Of a DNA stretch of 64,000 bases, positions 26,664 to 35,529 are shown one piece after another. Each line of letters opens with the position of its first letter. Within the stretch, counting starts at the first letter, position 1. The position numbers were made by a program, and so were the translations under genes. The stretch is from Roseiarcus sp963822215. GTDB lineage: Bacteria; Pseudomonadota; Alphaproteobacteria; Rhizobiales; Beijerinckiaceae. The stretch covers positions 1 through 64,000 of the forward strand of contig CAWGGX010000004.1 of the NCBI GenBank assembly GCA_963822215.1, read 5' to 3'. The notes beneath the pieces are model-generated. The model was not told the DNA's origin, searched no databases, and was given only the letters and a program-made list of their open reading frames with translations.

Positions 26664-27524
26664 CTAAGCGACGCGGCGGAAGATGGTCGGCGCCACCTGG
26701 CGCAGCGCCGACTGGTTGTTGCCGGCCAGAGATTCAGAGTGTCCCAACATCAAATGCCCTCCGGTCCGCAAACGGGCGGTCAGCCGTCGGATGACGGCAT
26801 CCTGGGTCGTCTTGGTGAAATATATGAGAACATTCCGGCAGAAGATGACGTCGAAGTCGTTGTCGACGCGGTATTGCGCATCCATCAGGTTGAGCCGCTC
26901 GAAGCGGACCAACCGCCTCAGCTCAGGGACGATGCGGACCTCGAAGCGGCGGACGTCGCGGGCGGCCATGAGGTAGCGGTCGCGCAACGCGCGCGGAACG
27001 GGGTCGACGAACGAGGTCGGATAGATCGCGCGGCGCGCCTCGGCGATGACCCCGCGGCTGATGTCGGTGCCGAGCACGACAAACGCCCGCCCGTCCAGGC
27101 CGAGCATCTCCGCCGCCACCATCGCAATCGTATAAGCCTCCGCGCCGTTCGACGCCGCTGCGCTCCAGAACTTGAGCGGGTCGCGGCCGCCGCGCTGCTG
27201 CAGGGCCGCGGGGATCGCATGCTCGCGCAGAAAGCCGAAATGCTCCGGCTCGCGGAAGAAGTCGGTCTTGTTGGTCGTCGCGCAGTCGACGACGTGGTCG
27301 AACTCCTCCTCGAGCCGACCGCCCTCGAATATCGCGTTTCCGTATTCCGCCAGATTCGCGAGACCGAGCGCGCGGACACGCCGGCGCAGGCGACCTTCCA
27401 GCATCACGCGTTTGTTTAGCGGCAGCCGAATGCCGGTATGCGTCTCGACGAGTCGGGCGAGCGTCACGAAATGCTTCTCGCGCATGTTGTCGTTTAAGTC
27501 GGCGCCGCCCACACTAGGTTCCAC
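26664..27524 (-). CDS. cheR: Chemotaxis protein methyltransferase CheR
   Basis: 286 residues. The N-terminal alpha domain (HTGIRLPLNKRVMLEGRLRRR) precedes a SAM-binding domain with TTNKTDFFREPEHF, FWSAAASNGAEAYTIAM, GTDIS, FDVIFCRNVLIYF and GGHLMLGHSES. It methylates receptor glutamates. The usual G-x-S-x-G-E-E-P-Y-S reads AAASNGAEAYT here. It is followed after 11 nt by cheB; an 800-nt repeat-filled gap separates it from upstream cheW, so expression may be uncoupled from the rest of the operon. Confidence 0.95.
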   Translation of the reverse strand: MEPSVGGADLNDNMREKHFVTLARLVETHTGIRLPLNKRVMLEGRLRRRVRALGLANLAEYGNAIFEGGRLEEEFDHVVDCATTNKTDFFREPEHFGFLREHAIPAALQQRGGRDPLKFWSAAASNGAEAYTIAMVAAEMLGLDGRAFVVLGTDISRGVIAEARRAIYPTSFVDPVPRALRDRYLMAARDVRRFEVRIVPELRRLVRFERLNLMDAQYRVDNDFDVIFCRNVLIYFTKTTQDAVIRRLTARLRTGGHLMLGHSESLAGNNQSALRQVAPTIFRRVA

Positions 27525-27610
27525 GCTACGAGAACTCCCGCTACAAGAGAGGCGCTTTCGCGCCGTTACGCTACGCTCGACGCGATCGACAAGCAGCTAG
27601 CCCATCAATT

Positions 27611-27702
27611 CCTTGAAACTTCGCGCCGGCGGCCCTGGCCCCTGCTGTCCGAAATGTTGGGGTTCCATCGGCGGGATATGATTCGAGTTTTGCAAGCGCT
27701 TG
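27611..27702. repeat. 92-bp direct repeat, left copy
   Basis: Matches 28231-28322 without gaps at roughly 83% identity (for example GGATATGATTCGA in both). The pair flanks about 530 bp that includes dispersed repeat copy B. The right copy abuts the cheW stop codon. Confidence 0.75.
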
Positions 27703-27867
27703 ACGAGGGTGGGACGACTTGCGGTTCGCGCGGATCCTGAATTGGGCAACTCCTGGGGGCGAAGGCTCCGAAGGCCGCCGCCTTCATCCGCGACCATCCG
27801 CCTTCCAAAAACCGAAGCGGCTGCGCGCCCGGGAAGCCGATTCGGCTCAAAATCGTCTCGCTCGCGG

Positions 27868-28118
27868 GTCCGCCGCCGCCGATGCGAATTCCCTGCTAGC
27901 AGGGAATTTTTTTCGCCGCGGTCGACGCTCCATTCCAGAAAGTCTTGCAATGTCATGGCGTTGCCGGCTTTGCAACCCATGGCTTGCAGGCCGGATCGTG
28001 CGCGGAACAGGGAATTTCCAACGTCCGGAACAGGTCGTTATCAGGCGCTTTCGGAGCGGAACAGGGAAAGAACAGGTGGACGAAAACAGGGTGCGGCGCC
28101 GGGCGCGGCCAGGTTGTA
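27868..28118 (+). repeat. Dispersed repeat, copy B
   Basis: GGTCCGCCGCCGCCGAT, then the palindrome TTCCCTGCTAGCAGGGAA (27889-27906) with a T run after it, GGAACAGGGAATTTCC, GGAACAGGGAAAGAACAGG, ending GCGGCCAGGTTGTA. Same order and orientation as copy C; no protein is encoded. It fills the gap between cheR and cheW. Confidence 0.85.
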
Positions 28119-28230
28119 GGGCGCGGCCGGGATCCCCTTCCCCAACCGGGGAGGGTCGCCCTCGTGAGGGATCCGACGAGAGCGCGCCGCGCCGCTCGTA
28201 CAAAAACCATCTTGCTCTCGTACATCGCTA

Positions 28231-28322
28231 CCTTGAAGCTTCACGCTGGCGGCCCTGACCCCTCGCGTCCGAAACGTTGGAACTCAATCGGGAGGATATG
28301 ATTCGAATTTTGGAAACGCTTC
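28231..28322. repeat. 92-bp direct repeat, right copy
   Basis: Partner of 27611-27702. It ends two bases before the cheW stop codon (28324), so it is the original or duplicated 3' flank of cheW. Confidence 0.75.
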
Positions 28323-28323
28323 A

Positions 28324-28797
28324 CTAGGCGGCGATGGGCGCGCCGGTCGTGGCGAGCTCGTTCGCCTCGATCAACCGATCGAGGTCGAGCACGATCACGA
28401 ACGCGCCGTTTTCGCGGCCAACGCCGACGACGAAATCAGCGCGCCAGCGGGAACCCATCGACGGCGGCGGCTCGAGCGCCGCCCCGGAAAGATCGCTGAC
28501 CGCGAACACGCAGTCCGCCACCAGGCCGACGCCGAGACTCTTGCCCCCGACTGCGGCGTCGACCACGATGATACGGGTCCGGTTCGTCGCCTCGGTCGGC
28601 GGGACGCCGAACCTGGCGCGCAGGTCGATTACCAACAACCCGGCGCCGCGCACGTCGATCAGCCCGACTACGTAGGGCGGCGCTTGCGGCAGACGCGAGA
28701 TCGGGCGCATGTCGAGGATCTCCCGCACGTGCTCGATCGGCAACCCGAAACACTCGCGGTCGACGCCGAAGGTCAGATATTGTCTCGTCTCAGCCAT
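28324..28797 (-). CDS. cheW: Chemotaxis coupling protein CheW (first copy)
   Basis: 157 residues: YLTFGVDRECFGLPIEHVREIL and PYVVGLIDVRGAGLLVIDLRARFG are the two SH3-like subdomain blocks of CheW. It bridges receptors and CheA. The locus has a second, divergent CheW (35074-35529). This copy follows the giant soluble receptor by 66 nt with a hairpin between, suggesting it serves that receptor. The C-terminal tail ANELATTGAPIAA extends slightly beyond the core fold. Confidence 0.95.
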   Translation of the reverse strand: MAETRQYLTFGVDRECFGLPIEHVREILDMRPISRLPQAPPYVVGLIDVRGAGLLVIDLRARFGVPPTEATNRTRIIVVDAAVGGKSLGVGLVADCVFAVSDLSGAALEPPPSMGSRWRADFVVGVGRENGAFVIVLDLDRLIEANELATTGAPIAA

Positions 28798-28830
28798 GAT
28801 TGTCGTTCCATTCGTCCCACCAATGGAGGC

Positions 28831-28855
28831 GGAAGGGCGCGCCGGGCGCCCTTCC
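28831..28855 (-). terminator. Stem-loop after the giant receptor gene
   Basis: Perfect stem GGAAGGGCGC / GCGCCCTTCC with loop GCCGG, just past the receptor stop. Nearly the same hairpin lies at 32781-32804 after the other receptor; no U-tract, so it may be an RNA-processing or partial termination site. Confidence 0.55.
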
Positions 28856-28863
28856 GGATGAGG

Positions 28864-31800
28864 TCACGTCCGCCGAAACCCGGCGTCCTCGTCGTCTTCG
28901 CCCGCGTTCATCTCGAGGGCGAAGCCTTTGCCCGAGGCGGCGGCGACCTTCTTGAGCGACGCGCTCTTGATCAACGTCGTCTTGGCCGACGCGCTCTTGG
29001 CCGCGCTAAGGGCGACATGCGGGACCGCGCCGTGATGGGCGGTATGCGCATCCTTGCCGCGCATCGAAGCCGCCTTGTTCTTGAGCTGCGACACCGCCGT
29101 ATCCACCCCAACCGCCTTCGCAACGCCACGCCCGGGCTCTGCCTCGACGCGGAAGAAGGCGATGCTGTGCTGAAGCTGCTCCGCCTGTGCGCTCAGCTCC
29201 ACGGACGTCGCCGAGACTTCCTCCGACACCGCCGCATTCTGTTGCGTCACCTGATCGAGCTGCTGGATCGCCTGATTGATCTGCGTCGCCCCAACGTCCT
29301 GCTCGCGGCAGGCGGCGCTGATTTCAGCGACGAGTTCGGCGGTGCGCTTGATGTCGGGCACCAGGCGAACCAGCATCTCGCCAGCCTCCTGCGCCGACTT
29401 CACCGTACCGGACGACAGCGTGCCGATCTCCGCCGCAGCAGCCTGGCTGGGCTCGGCGAGCTTGCGCACTTCCGAAGCAACCACCGCGAAGCCGCGCCCA
29501 TACTCGCCAGCTCGCGCCGCTTCCACCGCCGCGTTGAGGGCGAGCAGATCGGTCTGGCGTGCGATCTCCTGGACGATGGTGATCTTCTCGGCGATCGTTT
29601 CCATCGCCTTGACCGCGCGGTTCACCGCCGAACCGCTCGCTTCGGCGTCCTGCGCCGACTGACGGGCGATCTTCTCGGTCTGGCTGGCGTTGTCGGAGTT
29701 CTGCTTCACATTGGAGGCCATCTCTTCCATCGAAGACGAGGCTTGCTCGGTCGCCGAGGCCTGTTCGGTCGCGCCCTGCGACAGGTTCTGGGCGGCCTCG
29801 CTGGACTGTTCGCTGCCCGTGGCCACCTGATCGGCGGCGGCCTGCACCTCTTGCGCGAAGCGAGACAGGTTGTCGACCAGGTCGTTGATGCTGTTGATCA
29901 ACGCGTTGAAGTCGCCGGCGTAGCTTTCCGTGATCTTGCCGGTCAGGTCACCTTGCGAGATGCGCTCGATGAATTCGCCGGCGACATTCAGTGGGGTAAC
30001 CACGGCTTCGAGCGTGTTGTTCAGGCCTTCGACGATCCGACGGTATTCGCCTTGGTGACGCGCCGCGTCTGCCCGCACCGACAGCTTGCCATCGGCAGCC
30101 GCCTTGACCAGGGTGTTGGCGTCGGCGACCACAGCGCCGAGGCTGGCCTTCAACAGCATCAGCCATTCGTGAATCTGGTCTTGCGCCGACGCCTTCTTCA
30201 TCGTCGCCGTCATGTCGCCGTTGGCCATGGCCGTGATATAGGCGACGAGTTCCTTGAACCAGGCGATACACGTATTCAGATTATTCTTTAGGGTATTGAA
30301 ATCGCCGGCCCAGCTATCGGTGATCTCGGACGGGATGACGCCCTTCGAGATCTGGTCGACATATTCGGCGGCGACGTTCAACGGCCCATTCACGGCGTCA
30401 AGCGTGTCGTTCACGCCTTGCACGATCTTGCGGAAGTCGCCCTGGTGCTTGCTCGCGTCAGCTCGCATCGCCAACTTGCCTTCCACGGCAGCGCTCGACA
30501 ATTTCGTCGCGTCGGTTATGAGGTCGCCGATCGCGCGCTTGAGATGGGACAGACTTTCGTTGATCGTGTCGAACTGCGCTTTGGCTTCGCCCGTGTACTT
30601 ACCTGCCTCCTGCGTCTTCAGTTCGATATCCAGATTGCCCTCTGCCAAGTGCACCAGATTTCCGGCCAGGCGTTTGACTTCCTGAGCGGTGTAGTCGCGG
30701 ACGCTCAGCGAGGCTGAGAGATCCTGCACGACCTCGACGTAGCCGACTTGCTGCCCCTTGATATTGAGGAGGTTTGAAGTGTCTTGCTTGCAGTTCATAC
30801 CGGACCAGTCGAAGAAGCTCTCGCCAATGCCCCGCTTCATCTGCATAATGCCGCATTTCTCGGTCTTGCAGATAGTCGCGCCGGCCGTCGAGCATGGCCT
30901 GCCGACCGCATCCTTGCGGTCGCGGACGTGGCGCTGATCGACCATCAACTTCTCGAACGCCTTGTTGAGGAACACCCACTTCATGTCGTTATCGATGACG
31001 TGAACGGGGAACGGCACCGCGTCGACGATCGCCTGGTACCAGTTCAGTTTTTCCACGACCACGTCCAGGGTGCGATTGAAGCCCTGGACGACTTTCCGGT
31101 AGTCGCCCAAGTGGCGTGCGTCGTCGGCTCGCGTCTCGAACCGCTCGGCCACGGCCGCTTCGGTCAGCACTTGACTATCGGCGACCAGTGCCCCGACCGC
31201 GTTCTTGAGTTGGGACAGACTTTCATTGATCGTGTCGAACTGCGCTTTGGCTTCGCCCGTGTATTTGCCCGCCTCCTGCGTCTTCAGTTCGATATTCAGA
31301 TTGCCCTCCGCCAACTGGACCAGATTCGCGGCCAGACGTTTGACCTCCCGCGCCGTGTAATCGTGGACGCTCAGCGTGGCCGAGAGATCCTGCACGACCT
31401 CGACGTAGCCGACATGCTGGCCCTTGATCGTGAGCAGGTTCGACGTGTCCTGCTTGCAGTTCATGCCGCACCAGTCGAAGAAGCTCTCGCCATTGCCGCG
31501 CTTCAACTGCATGATGCCGCATTTCTCGGTGTTGCAGATGTTGGCGCCGGCCGTCGAGCAGGGTCTGCCGACCGCGTCCTTGCGGTCGCGGACGTAGCGC
31601 TGGTCGACCATCAGCTTCTCGAAGGCCTTGTTGAGGAACACCCACTTCATGTCAGTGTCGATGACGTGAATGGGGAACGGCACCGCGTCGATGATCGCCT
31701 GGTACCAGTTCAGTTTTTCCGTGACCACGTCCAGGGTGCGGTTGACGCCGTCGACGATCTTCCGGAAGTCGCCCGAGTGGCGTGCGCCGTTGGCTCGCGT

Positions 31801-32718
31801 CTCGAACCGCTCGGCCACGGCCGCTTCGGTCAGCTTTTGACCGTCGGCCACCAGGGACTGGAGACTTTCCATCATCGTGATCATCGCGGGCATGAGTTCG
31901 TCGTTTTCGCACCGACGGCCGATCTTCTTGTACCCTTCCAGATCTTCCAGGTTGCCTTGCGCGATTTTTTTCATAGATGAAGTAGCATTACGGACTCGTT
32001 GCTGAGCTTCGTTGACGCCATGCGCTAAATCGGCAAAGATTCCGAGATAGTTTCCCTTCACACTTGTGGTATGGTCGTTGATGGCCATCCTTTGGGCAAC
32101 CTCGGCCGCCTCTCGCAAGCCGCCCAGCCCATCGATGCACTGATTCAGGGTGGTCTTGAGAGTGTTGAAGTCGCCGTTGTAGGTGTCGGTGATCTTGGCC
32201 GGGATCGCGCCCTTGGAGATCTGGTCGACGAAATTGGTTGCGACGTTCAACGGCCCGATCACCGCGTCGAGCATCTCGTTGACGCTCTTGATCGCGTCGC
32301 CGTAGGCCCCCTGGAATGCAGTGGCAACGCCGCGTCTTGCCAACTGCCCTTGTCGGCTGAAGTCGGTCAGCTTCGCCAACTCGGCCTGGAACTTCTGCAG
32401 CACCGCGGCGATGCCGTTCACGTTCTGCTTCATCGTTTCGTGATCGCCCTGATAGGTCTTGACGATCACTTCATCGATTTTGCCGTGGGCGATCTGGCCA
32501 ATGATGCGGTTTCCTTCGCCGATCGGCAGCAACGCCGCGTCCAAGAGTTCGTTGACGGCGACAAGCATGGCTTTCCGCTCGGCGCTTGCCGTGCTGACGT
32601 TGGCGCGGGCCGACAACGAGCCGGCGGCAATCGCCTGCGTGAGGCGCTGGACTTCCGCCAATTCGATACGGGCCTTGTTATTTCGGCTAGCGTCCAAGAT
32701 ATTCGAAAAGACGGACAT
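28864..32718 (-). CDS. Soluble chemoreceptor with HAMP-like arrays and two Cys-rich PAS modules
   Basis: 1284 residues with no membrane segment, so cytoplasmic. Tandem HAMP-like units fill residues 1-290 and 728-960. Between them are two copies of a module of about 222 residues (about 290-505 and 512-727), each with a PAS domain (WYQAI.DAVPFP.HVID.DMKWVFLNKAFEKLM) and a cysteine cluster. Module 1 has C387, C395, C400, C417, C421; module 2 has C609, C617, C622 and C643, with Ser at 639 in place of the fourth Cys. The signalling domain is at about 975-1190, with hairpin QTDLLALNAAVEAARAGEYG. The tip region reads RKLAEPSQ where the sister receptor has RKLAERSQ. Cys clusters suggest metal, Fe-S or redox sensing; unproven. 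Confidence 0.92.
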   Translation of the reverse strand: MSVFSNILDASRNNKARIELAEVQRLTQAIAAGSLSARANVSTASAERKAMLVAVNELLDAALLPIGEGNRIIGQIAHGKIDEVIVKTYQGDHETMKQNVNGIAAVLQKFQAELAKLTDFSRQGQLARRGVATAFQGAYGDAIKSVNEMLDAVIGPLNVATNFVDQISKGAIPAKITDTYNGDFNTLKTTLNQCIDGLGGLREAAEVAQRMAINDHTTSVKGNYLGIFADLAHGVNEAQQRVRNATSSMKKIAQGNLEDLEGYKKIGRRCENDELMPAMITMMESLQSLVADGQKLTEAAVAERFETRANGARHSGDFRKIVDGVNRTLDVVTEKLNWYQAIIDAVPFPIHVIDTDMKWVFLNKAFEKLMVDQRYVRDRKDAVGRPCSTAGANICNTEKCGIMQLKRGNGESFFDWCGMNCKQDTSNLLTIKGQHVGYVEVVQDLSATLSVHDYTAREVKRLAANLVQLAEGNLNIELKTQEAGKYTGEAKAQFDTINESLSQLKNAVGALVADSQVLTEAAVAERFETRADDARHLGDYRKVVQGFNRTLDVVVEKLNWYQAIVDAVPFPVHVIDNDMKWVFLNKAFEKLMVDQRHVRDRKDAVGRPCSTAGATICKTEKCGIMQMKRGIGESFFDWSGMNCKQDTSNLLNIKGQQVGYVEVVQDLSASLSVRDYTAQEVKRLAGNLVHLAEGNLDIELKTQEAGKYTGEAKAQFDTINESLSHLKRAIGDLITDATKLSSAAVEGKLAMRADASKHQGDFRKIVQGVNDTLDAVNGPLNVAAEYVDQISKGVIPSEITDSWAGDFNTLKNNLNTCIAWFKELVAYITAMANGDMTATMKKASAQDQIHEWLMLLKASLGAVVADANTLVKAAADGKLSVRADAARHQGEYRRIVEGLNNTLEAVVTPLNVAGEFIERISQGDLTGKITESYAGDFNALINSINDLVDNLSRFAQEVQAAADQVATGSEQSSEAAQNLSQGATEQASATEQASSSMEEMASNVKQNSDNASQTEKIARQSAQDAEASGSAVNRAVKAMETIAEKITIVQEIARQTDLLALNAAVEAARAGEYGRGFAVVASEVRKLAEPSQAAAAEIGTLSSGTVKSAQEAGEMLVRLVPDIKRTAELVAEISAACREQDVGATQINQAIQQLDQVTQQNAAVSEEVSATSVELSAQAEQLQHSIAFFRVEAEPGRGVAKAVGVDTAVSQLKNKAASMRGKDAHTAHHGAVPHVALSAAKSASAKTTLIKSASLKKVAAASGKGFALEMNAGEDDEDAGFRRT

Positions 32719-32780
32719 ATTGCACCTGTCTATATCTGATCTCTTTGGGTCTTCGGGGTTCGATCAAGTTTATGGAGGGC

Positions 32781-32804
32781 GGAGGGCGCGCCGGGCGCCC
32801 TTCC
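32781..32804 (-). terminator. Stem-loop between the two receptor genes
   Basis: GGAGGGCGC / GCGCCCTTCC (one unpaired base) with loop GCCGG, 8 nt past the membrane receptor's stop. Almost identical to the hairpin at 28831-28855, indicating the 3' ends of both receptor genes share an origin. Confidence 0.5.
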
Positions 32805-32812
32805 GGATGAGG

Positions 32813-35071
32813 TCACGCCCGCCGGAACTCGACGTCCTCGTCGTCTCCGCCCGCGTTCAGATCGAGGGCGAAGCCCTTGCCCGAAGTGGCGGCGACCTTT
32901 TTGACCGTGGTGCTCTTGACCGACGCGCTCTTGGCCGGGCCGGGCGCAACATGCCCGACCGCGACGTGGTGCGCGGCGCGCGCATCCTTGCCGCGCATCG
33001 AAGCCGCCTTGCTCTTGAGCTGCGACACCGCATGGTCGACCGATGCATTCGCATCGGCGTTCGCCGATCGCGCCGCACCGCCGTCGATGCGGAAATACGA
33101 GATGGTGGCCTGCAACTGCTCGGCCTGGGTCGTCAGCTCCTCCGAGGTCGCCGAAACCTCCTCCGACGCCGCCGCATTCTGCTGCGTCACCTGGTCGAGC
33201 TGCTGGATCGCCTGATTGATCTCTGCCGCGCCGACGTCCTGTTCGCGGCAGGCCGCGCTGATTTCGGCGACGAGTTCGGCGGTGCGCTTGATGTCGGGCA
33301 CCAGGCGAACCAGCATCTCGCCAGCCTCCTGCGCCGACTTCACCGTACCGGACGACAGCGTGCCGATCTCCGCCGCAGCGGCCTGGCTGCGTTCGGCGAG
33401 CTTGCGTACTTCTGAAGCGACCACCGCGAAGCCGCGCCCATACTCGCCGGCCCGCGCCGCTTCCACCGCCGCATTCAGGGCGAGCAGATCGGTCTGGCGC
33501 GCGATCTCCTGGACGATGGTGATCTTCTCGGCGATCGTTTCCATCGCCTTGACCGCGCGGTTCACCGCCGAGCCGCTCGCCTCGGCGTCCTGCGCCGACT
33601 GGCGCGCGATCTTTTCCGTCTGGGCGGCGTTGTCCGAGTTCTGCTTGACGTTGGAGGCCATCTCTTCCATCGAAGACGAGGCTTGTTCGGTCGCCGAGGC
33701 CTGTTCGGTGGCGCCCTGCGAAAGCTGCTCGGCGCTGGCGGAGAGCTGTTGGCTGCCGGACGAAACGTTCTGCGCCGCGATCACCGCGTCGCTGACCACG
33801 CCCCGCAGCCTGTCGAGCATCTTCTCCAGCGCGATGCCCAGGGTGTCCTTGTCGGACAGCCGCCTCGCCGCGACTGTGAGGTCGCCCGAGGCGATCGTGT
33901 CGGCGATCGTGGCCGTGCCGTTCAGGCTGACGGTCATGGCGTTGAGCGCCTTGATCAGATCGCCGATCTCGTCGTTGCTGGAGGCGTCGATCGTCTGACT
34001 GAGGTCGCCGATGGCGACAGCTTCGGCAAGGCCGACGGCGCGGCCGACGCCGCGGCTGATGTTGAGCGCGATCCACAGCGCTGAACCGATGGCGATCGCC
34101 AGCGACACGCCGACCGCGCCAATCAGGACGGTCTCAGCCTCACTGGCCTGCTGAGCGCTGCTGGCGGCGTCTTCCGCCATATACTTTCTGACCACAACGA
34201 TATAGTCGGCCACCACGGCGAGCAAAGCAGTCGTCGCCGCTTGACCGTCGGTCAACGACACCGTGGTCGCCCGGAGGTCGCCGCCTTCGCCGACGATCTC
34301 CGCGTCGCGCTGGTACGCCTTCACCAGTTTGTCGGCGGCGGCGCTTATCTCATTCCCGGAATCGCCGACCGCGGCGACGGCGGCGGCGGCCTGCTGCGCC
34401 ACATTGGACAGGACGGCGAGCTGATCTTTCAGCGCGACCTGCGCCGCGTTCAGTTCGTTGAGATCGCTGACGGCGAAGGCGTCTCTGAGGAGCTTGCCGG
34501 TCTTCTCCAAATTCATTCTGGCGGTCAGCAACGCAGAACTCGCCTTGAGAATCTCAACGGACGGCGGCGCCCGATCGAGCTTGACGACAGCCGCGTCGAG
34601 AGCCTCGTTGAATGCTTTGACTGCAGCGCCGCCGTCCATCTTCCAATACTGATTGGCGTGCTCGGCAGAGTTCAACTTCGCGAGGCGGATGATTTCGTCC
34701 TCGACCTTGTTCGCCTTCTCGCTCTCGGTCAAGAATTTGGCCATCAACGCCCTGCCGGCTTCGTTGGTGGTGGCGTTGATCGCATCGCGCAGACTTGCCG
34801 CCTCATCCCTGAACTTCTTGACGCCGTCGGCGTGGCTGATGATGTCGGCGTCTTCCTTCGACAGGATCATGTCCTTTTGGGCGCGCACTTCATCGAGAAC
34901 CGCCGCCTGCAGTTGCGCGGCTTTGTCGAGGCGCTCGCCCCGGCTCACCAGGGTGCGGCTCGTGGCCGCGAGTCCGGTCAGGTTCATGTACGCAACGCCG
35001 CCCGTGACCGCGGATAGAATGATGATTGCGCCGAACGCGTTGGCCAGCTTGGCCTTGACGGTAAATCGCAT
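32813..35071 (-). CDS. Methyl-accepting chemotaxis protein, membrane-bound
   Basis: 752 residues. Membrane segments at about 9-29 and 313-337 enclose a helical periplasmic sensor of about 280 residues (four-helix-bundle type). A HAMP domain (LNISRGVGRAVGLAEAVAIGDLSQTID) and a second HAMP-like unit precede the signalling domain, whose hairpin tip reads QTDLLALNAAVEAARAGEYG and then RKLAERSQ. The end is a linker with basic/Ala patches and the tail GGDDEDVEFRRA, closely matched by the other receptor. No NWETF-type CheR tether. The cheW gene lies 2 nt upstream. The ligand is unknown. Confidence 0.95.
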   Translation of the reverse strand: MRFTVKAKLANAFGAIIILSAVTGGVAYMNLTGLAATSRTLVSRGERLDKAAQLQAAVLDEVRAQKDMILSKEDADIISHADGVKKFRDEAASLRDAINATTNEAGRALMAKFLTESEKANKVEDEIIRLAKLNSAEHANQYWKMDGGAAVKAFNEALDAAVVKLDRAPPSVEILKASSALLTARMNLEKTGKLLRDAFAVSDLNELNAAQVALKDQLAVLSNVAQQAAAAVAAVGDSGNEISAAADKLVKAYQRDAEIVGEGGDLRATTVSLTDGQAATTALLAVVADYIVVVRKYMAEDAASSAQQASEAETVLIGAVGVSLAIAIGSALWIALNISRGVGRAVGLAEAVAIGDLSQTIDASSNDEIGDLIKALNAMTVSLNGTATIADTIASGDLTVAARRLSDKDTLGIALEKMLDRLRGVVSDAVIAAQNVSSGSQQLSASAEQLSQGATEQASATEQASSSMEEMASNVKQNSDNAAQTEKIARQSAQDAEASGSAVNRAVKAMETIAEKITIVQEIARQTDLLALNAAVEAARAGEYGRGFAVVASEVRKLAERSQAAAAEIGTLSSGTVKSAQEAGEMLVRLVPDIKRTAELVAEISAACREQDVGAAEINQAIQQLDQVTQQNAAASEEVSATSEELTTQAEQLQATISYFRIDGGAARSANADANASVDHAVSQLKSKAASMRGKDARAAHHVAVGHVAPGPAKSASVKSTTVKKVAATSGKGFALDLNAGGDDEDVEFRRA

Positions 35072-35073
35072 AG

Positions 35074-35529
35074 TCAGTTTCCCTCAGCGCTCAAGATTTT
35101 CGCCATGTCCGGCAGGACGATGAACTCGTCTTTCCACTTGGCGATTCCAGCGATGAACTCGGGCCGCCAATGCATGCCGACCGGCGGGGTCTTCTGCCGC
35201 GTCGAGGGGTCGAGCTCGGTGACCTCATAGACCTTGTCGGCGACGATCCCGATCGTGGTCGCATCTCCGTCGAGATCAATCTCGAGCACGACGAAGCGCA
35301 AGTCTTGGGTGATCTCGGCCGGCGGCAGGCCGAAGCGCAGCCGGAGATCGGCGAGCGGGATCACCTTGCCGCGCACGTTGAGCACGCTGGCGACATAGGG
35401 TTTGGCGCCCGGCACCCGGGTGACGGGCGCCGGATCGAGGATCTCGCGCACCTGGCGCGCGTCGATGGCGAACACTTCGCCCGCAAGGCCCAGCATCAGC
35501 GCCTGCGAGGCGGTTTGCGACTCAGACAT
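35074..35529 (-). CDS. cheW: Chemotaxis coupling protein CheW (second copy)
   Basis: 151 residues. The start ATG 35529 overlaps the cheA stop (TGATG). CheW blocks: MLGLAGEVFAIDARQVREIL, PYVASVLNVRGKVIPLADLRLRFG, IGIVADKVYEV. Divergent from the other CheW, and placed directly between CheA and the membrane receptor. Confidence 0.95.
   Translation of the reverse strand: MSESQTASQALMLGLAGEVFAIDARQVREILDPAPVTRVPGAKPYVASVLNVRGKVIPLADLRLRFGLPPAEITQDLRFVVLEIDLDGDATTIGIVADKVYEVTELDPSTRQKTPPVGMHWRPEFIAGIAKWKDEFIVLPDMAKILSAEGN

Noticed and set aside
28684..31980. Long plus-strand open frames (up to 535 residues) opposite the chemoreceptor gene
   Set aside because: They are Arg/His/Leu-rich antisense shadows of a coiled-coil GC-rich gene, with no domain or ribosome-binding site; the minus-strand frame carries clear MCP motifs.
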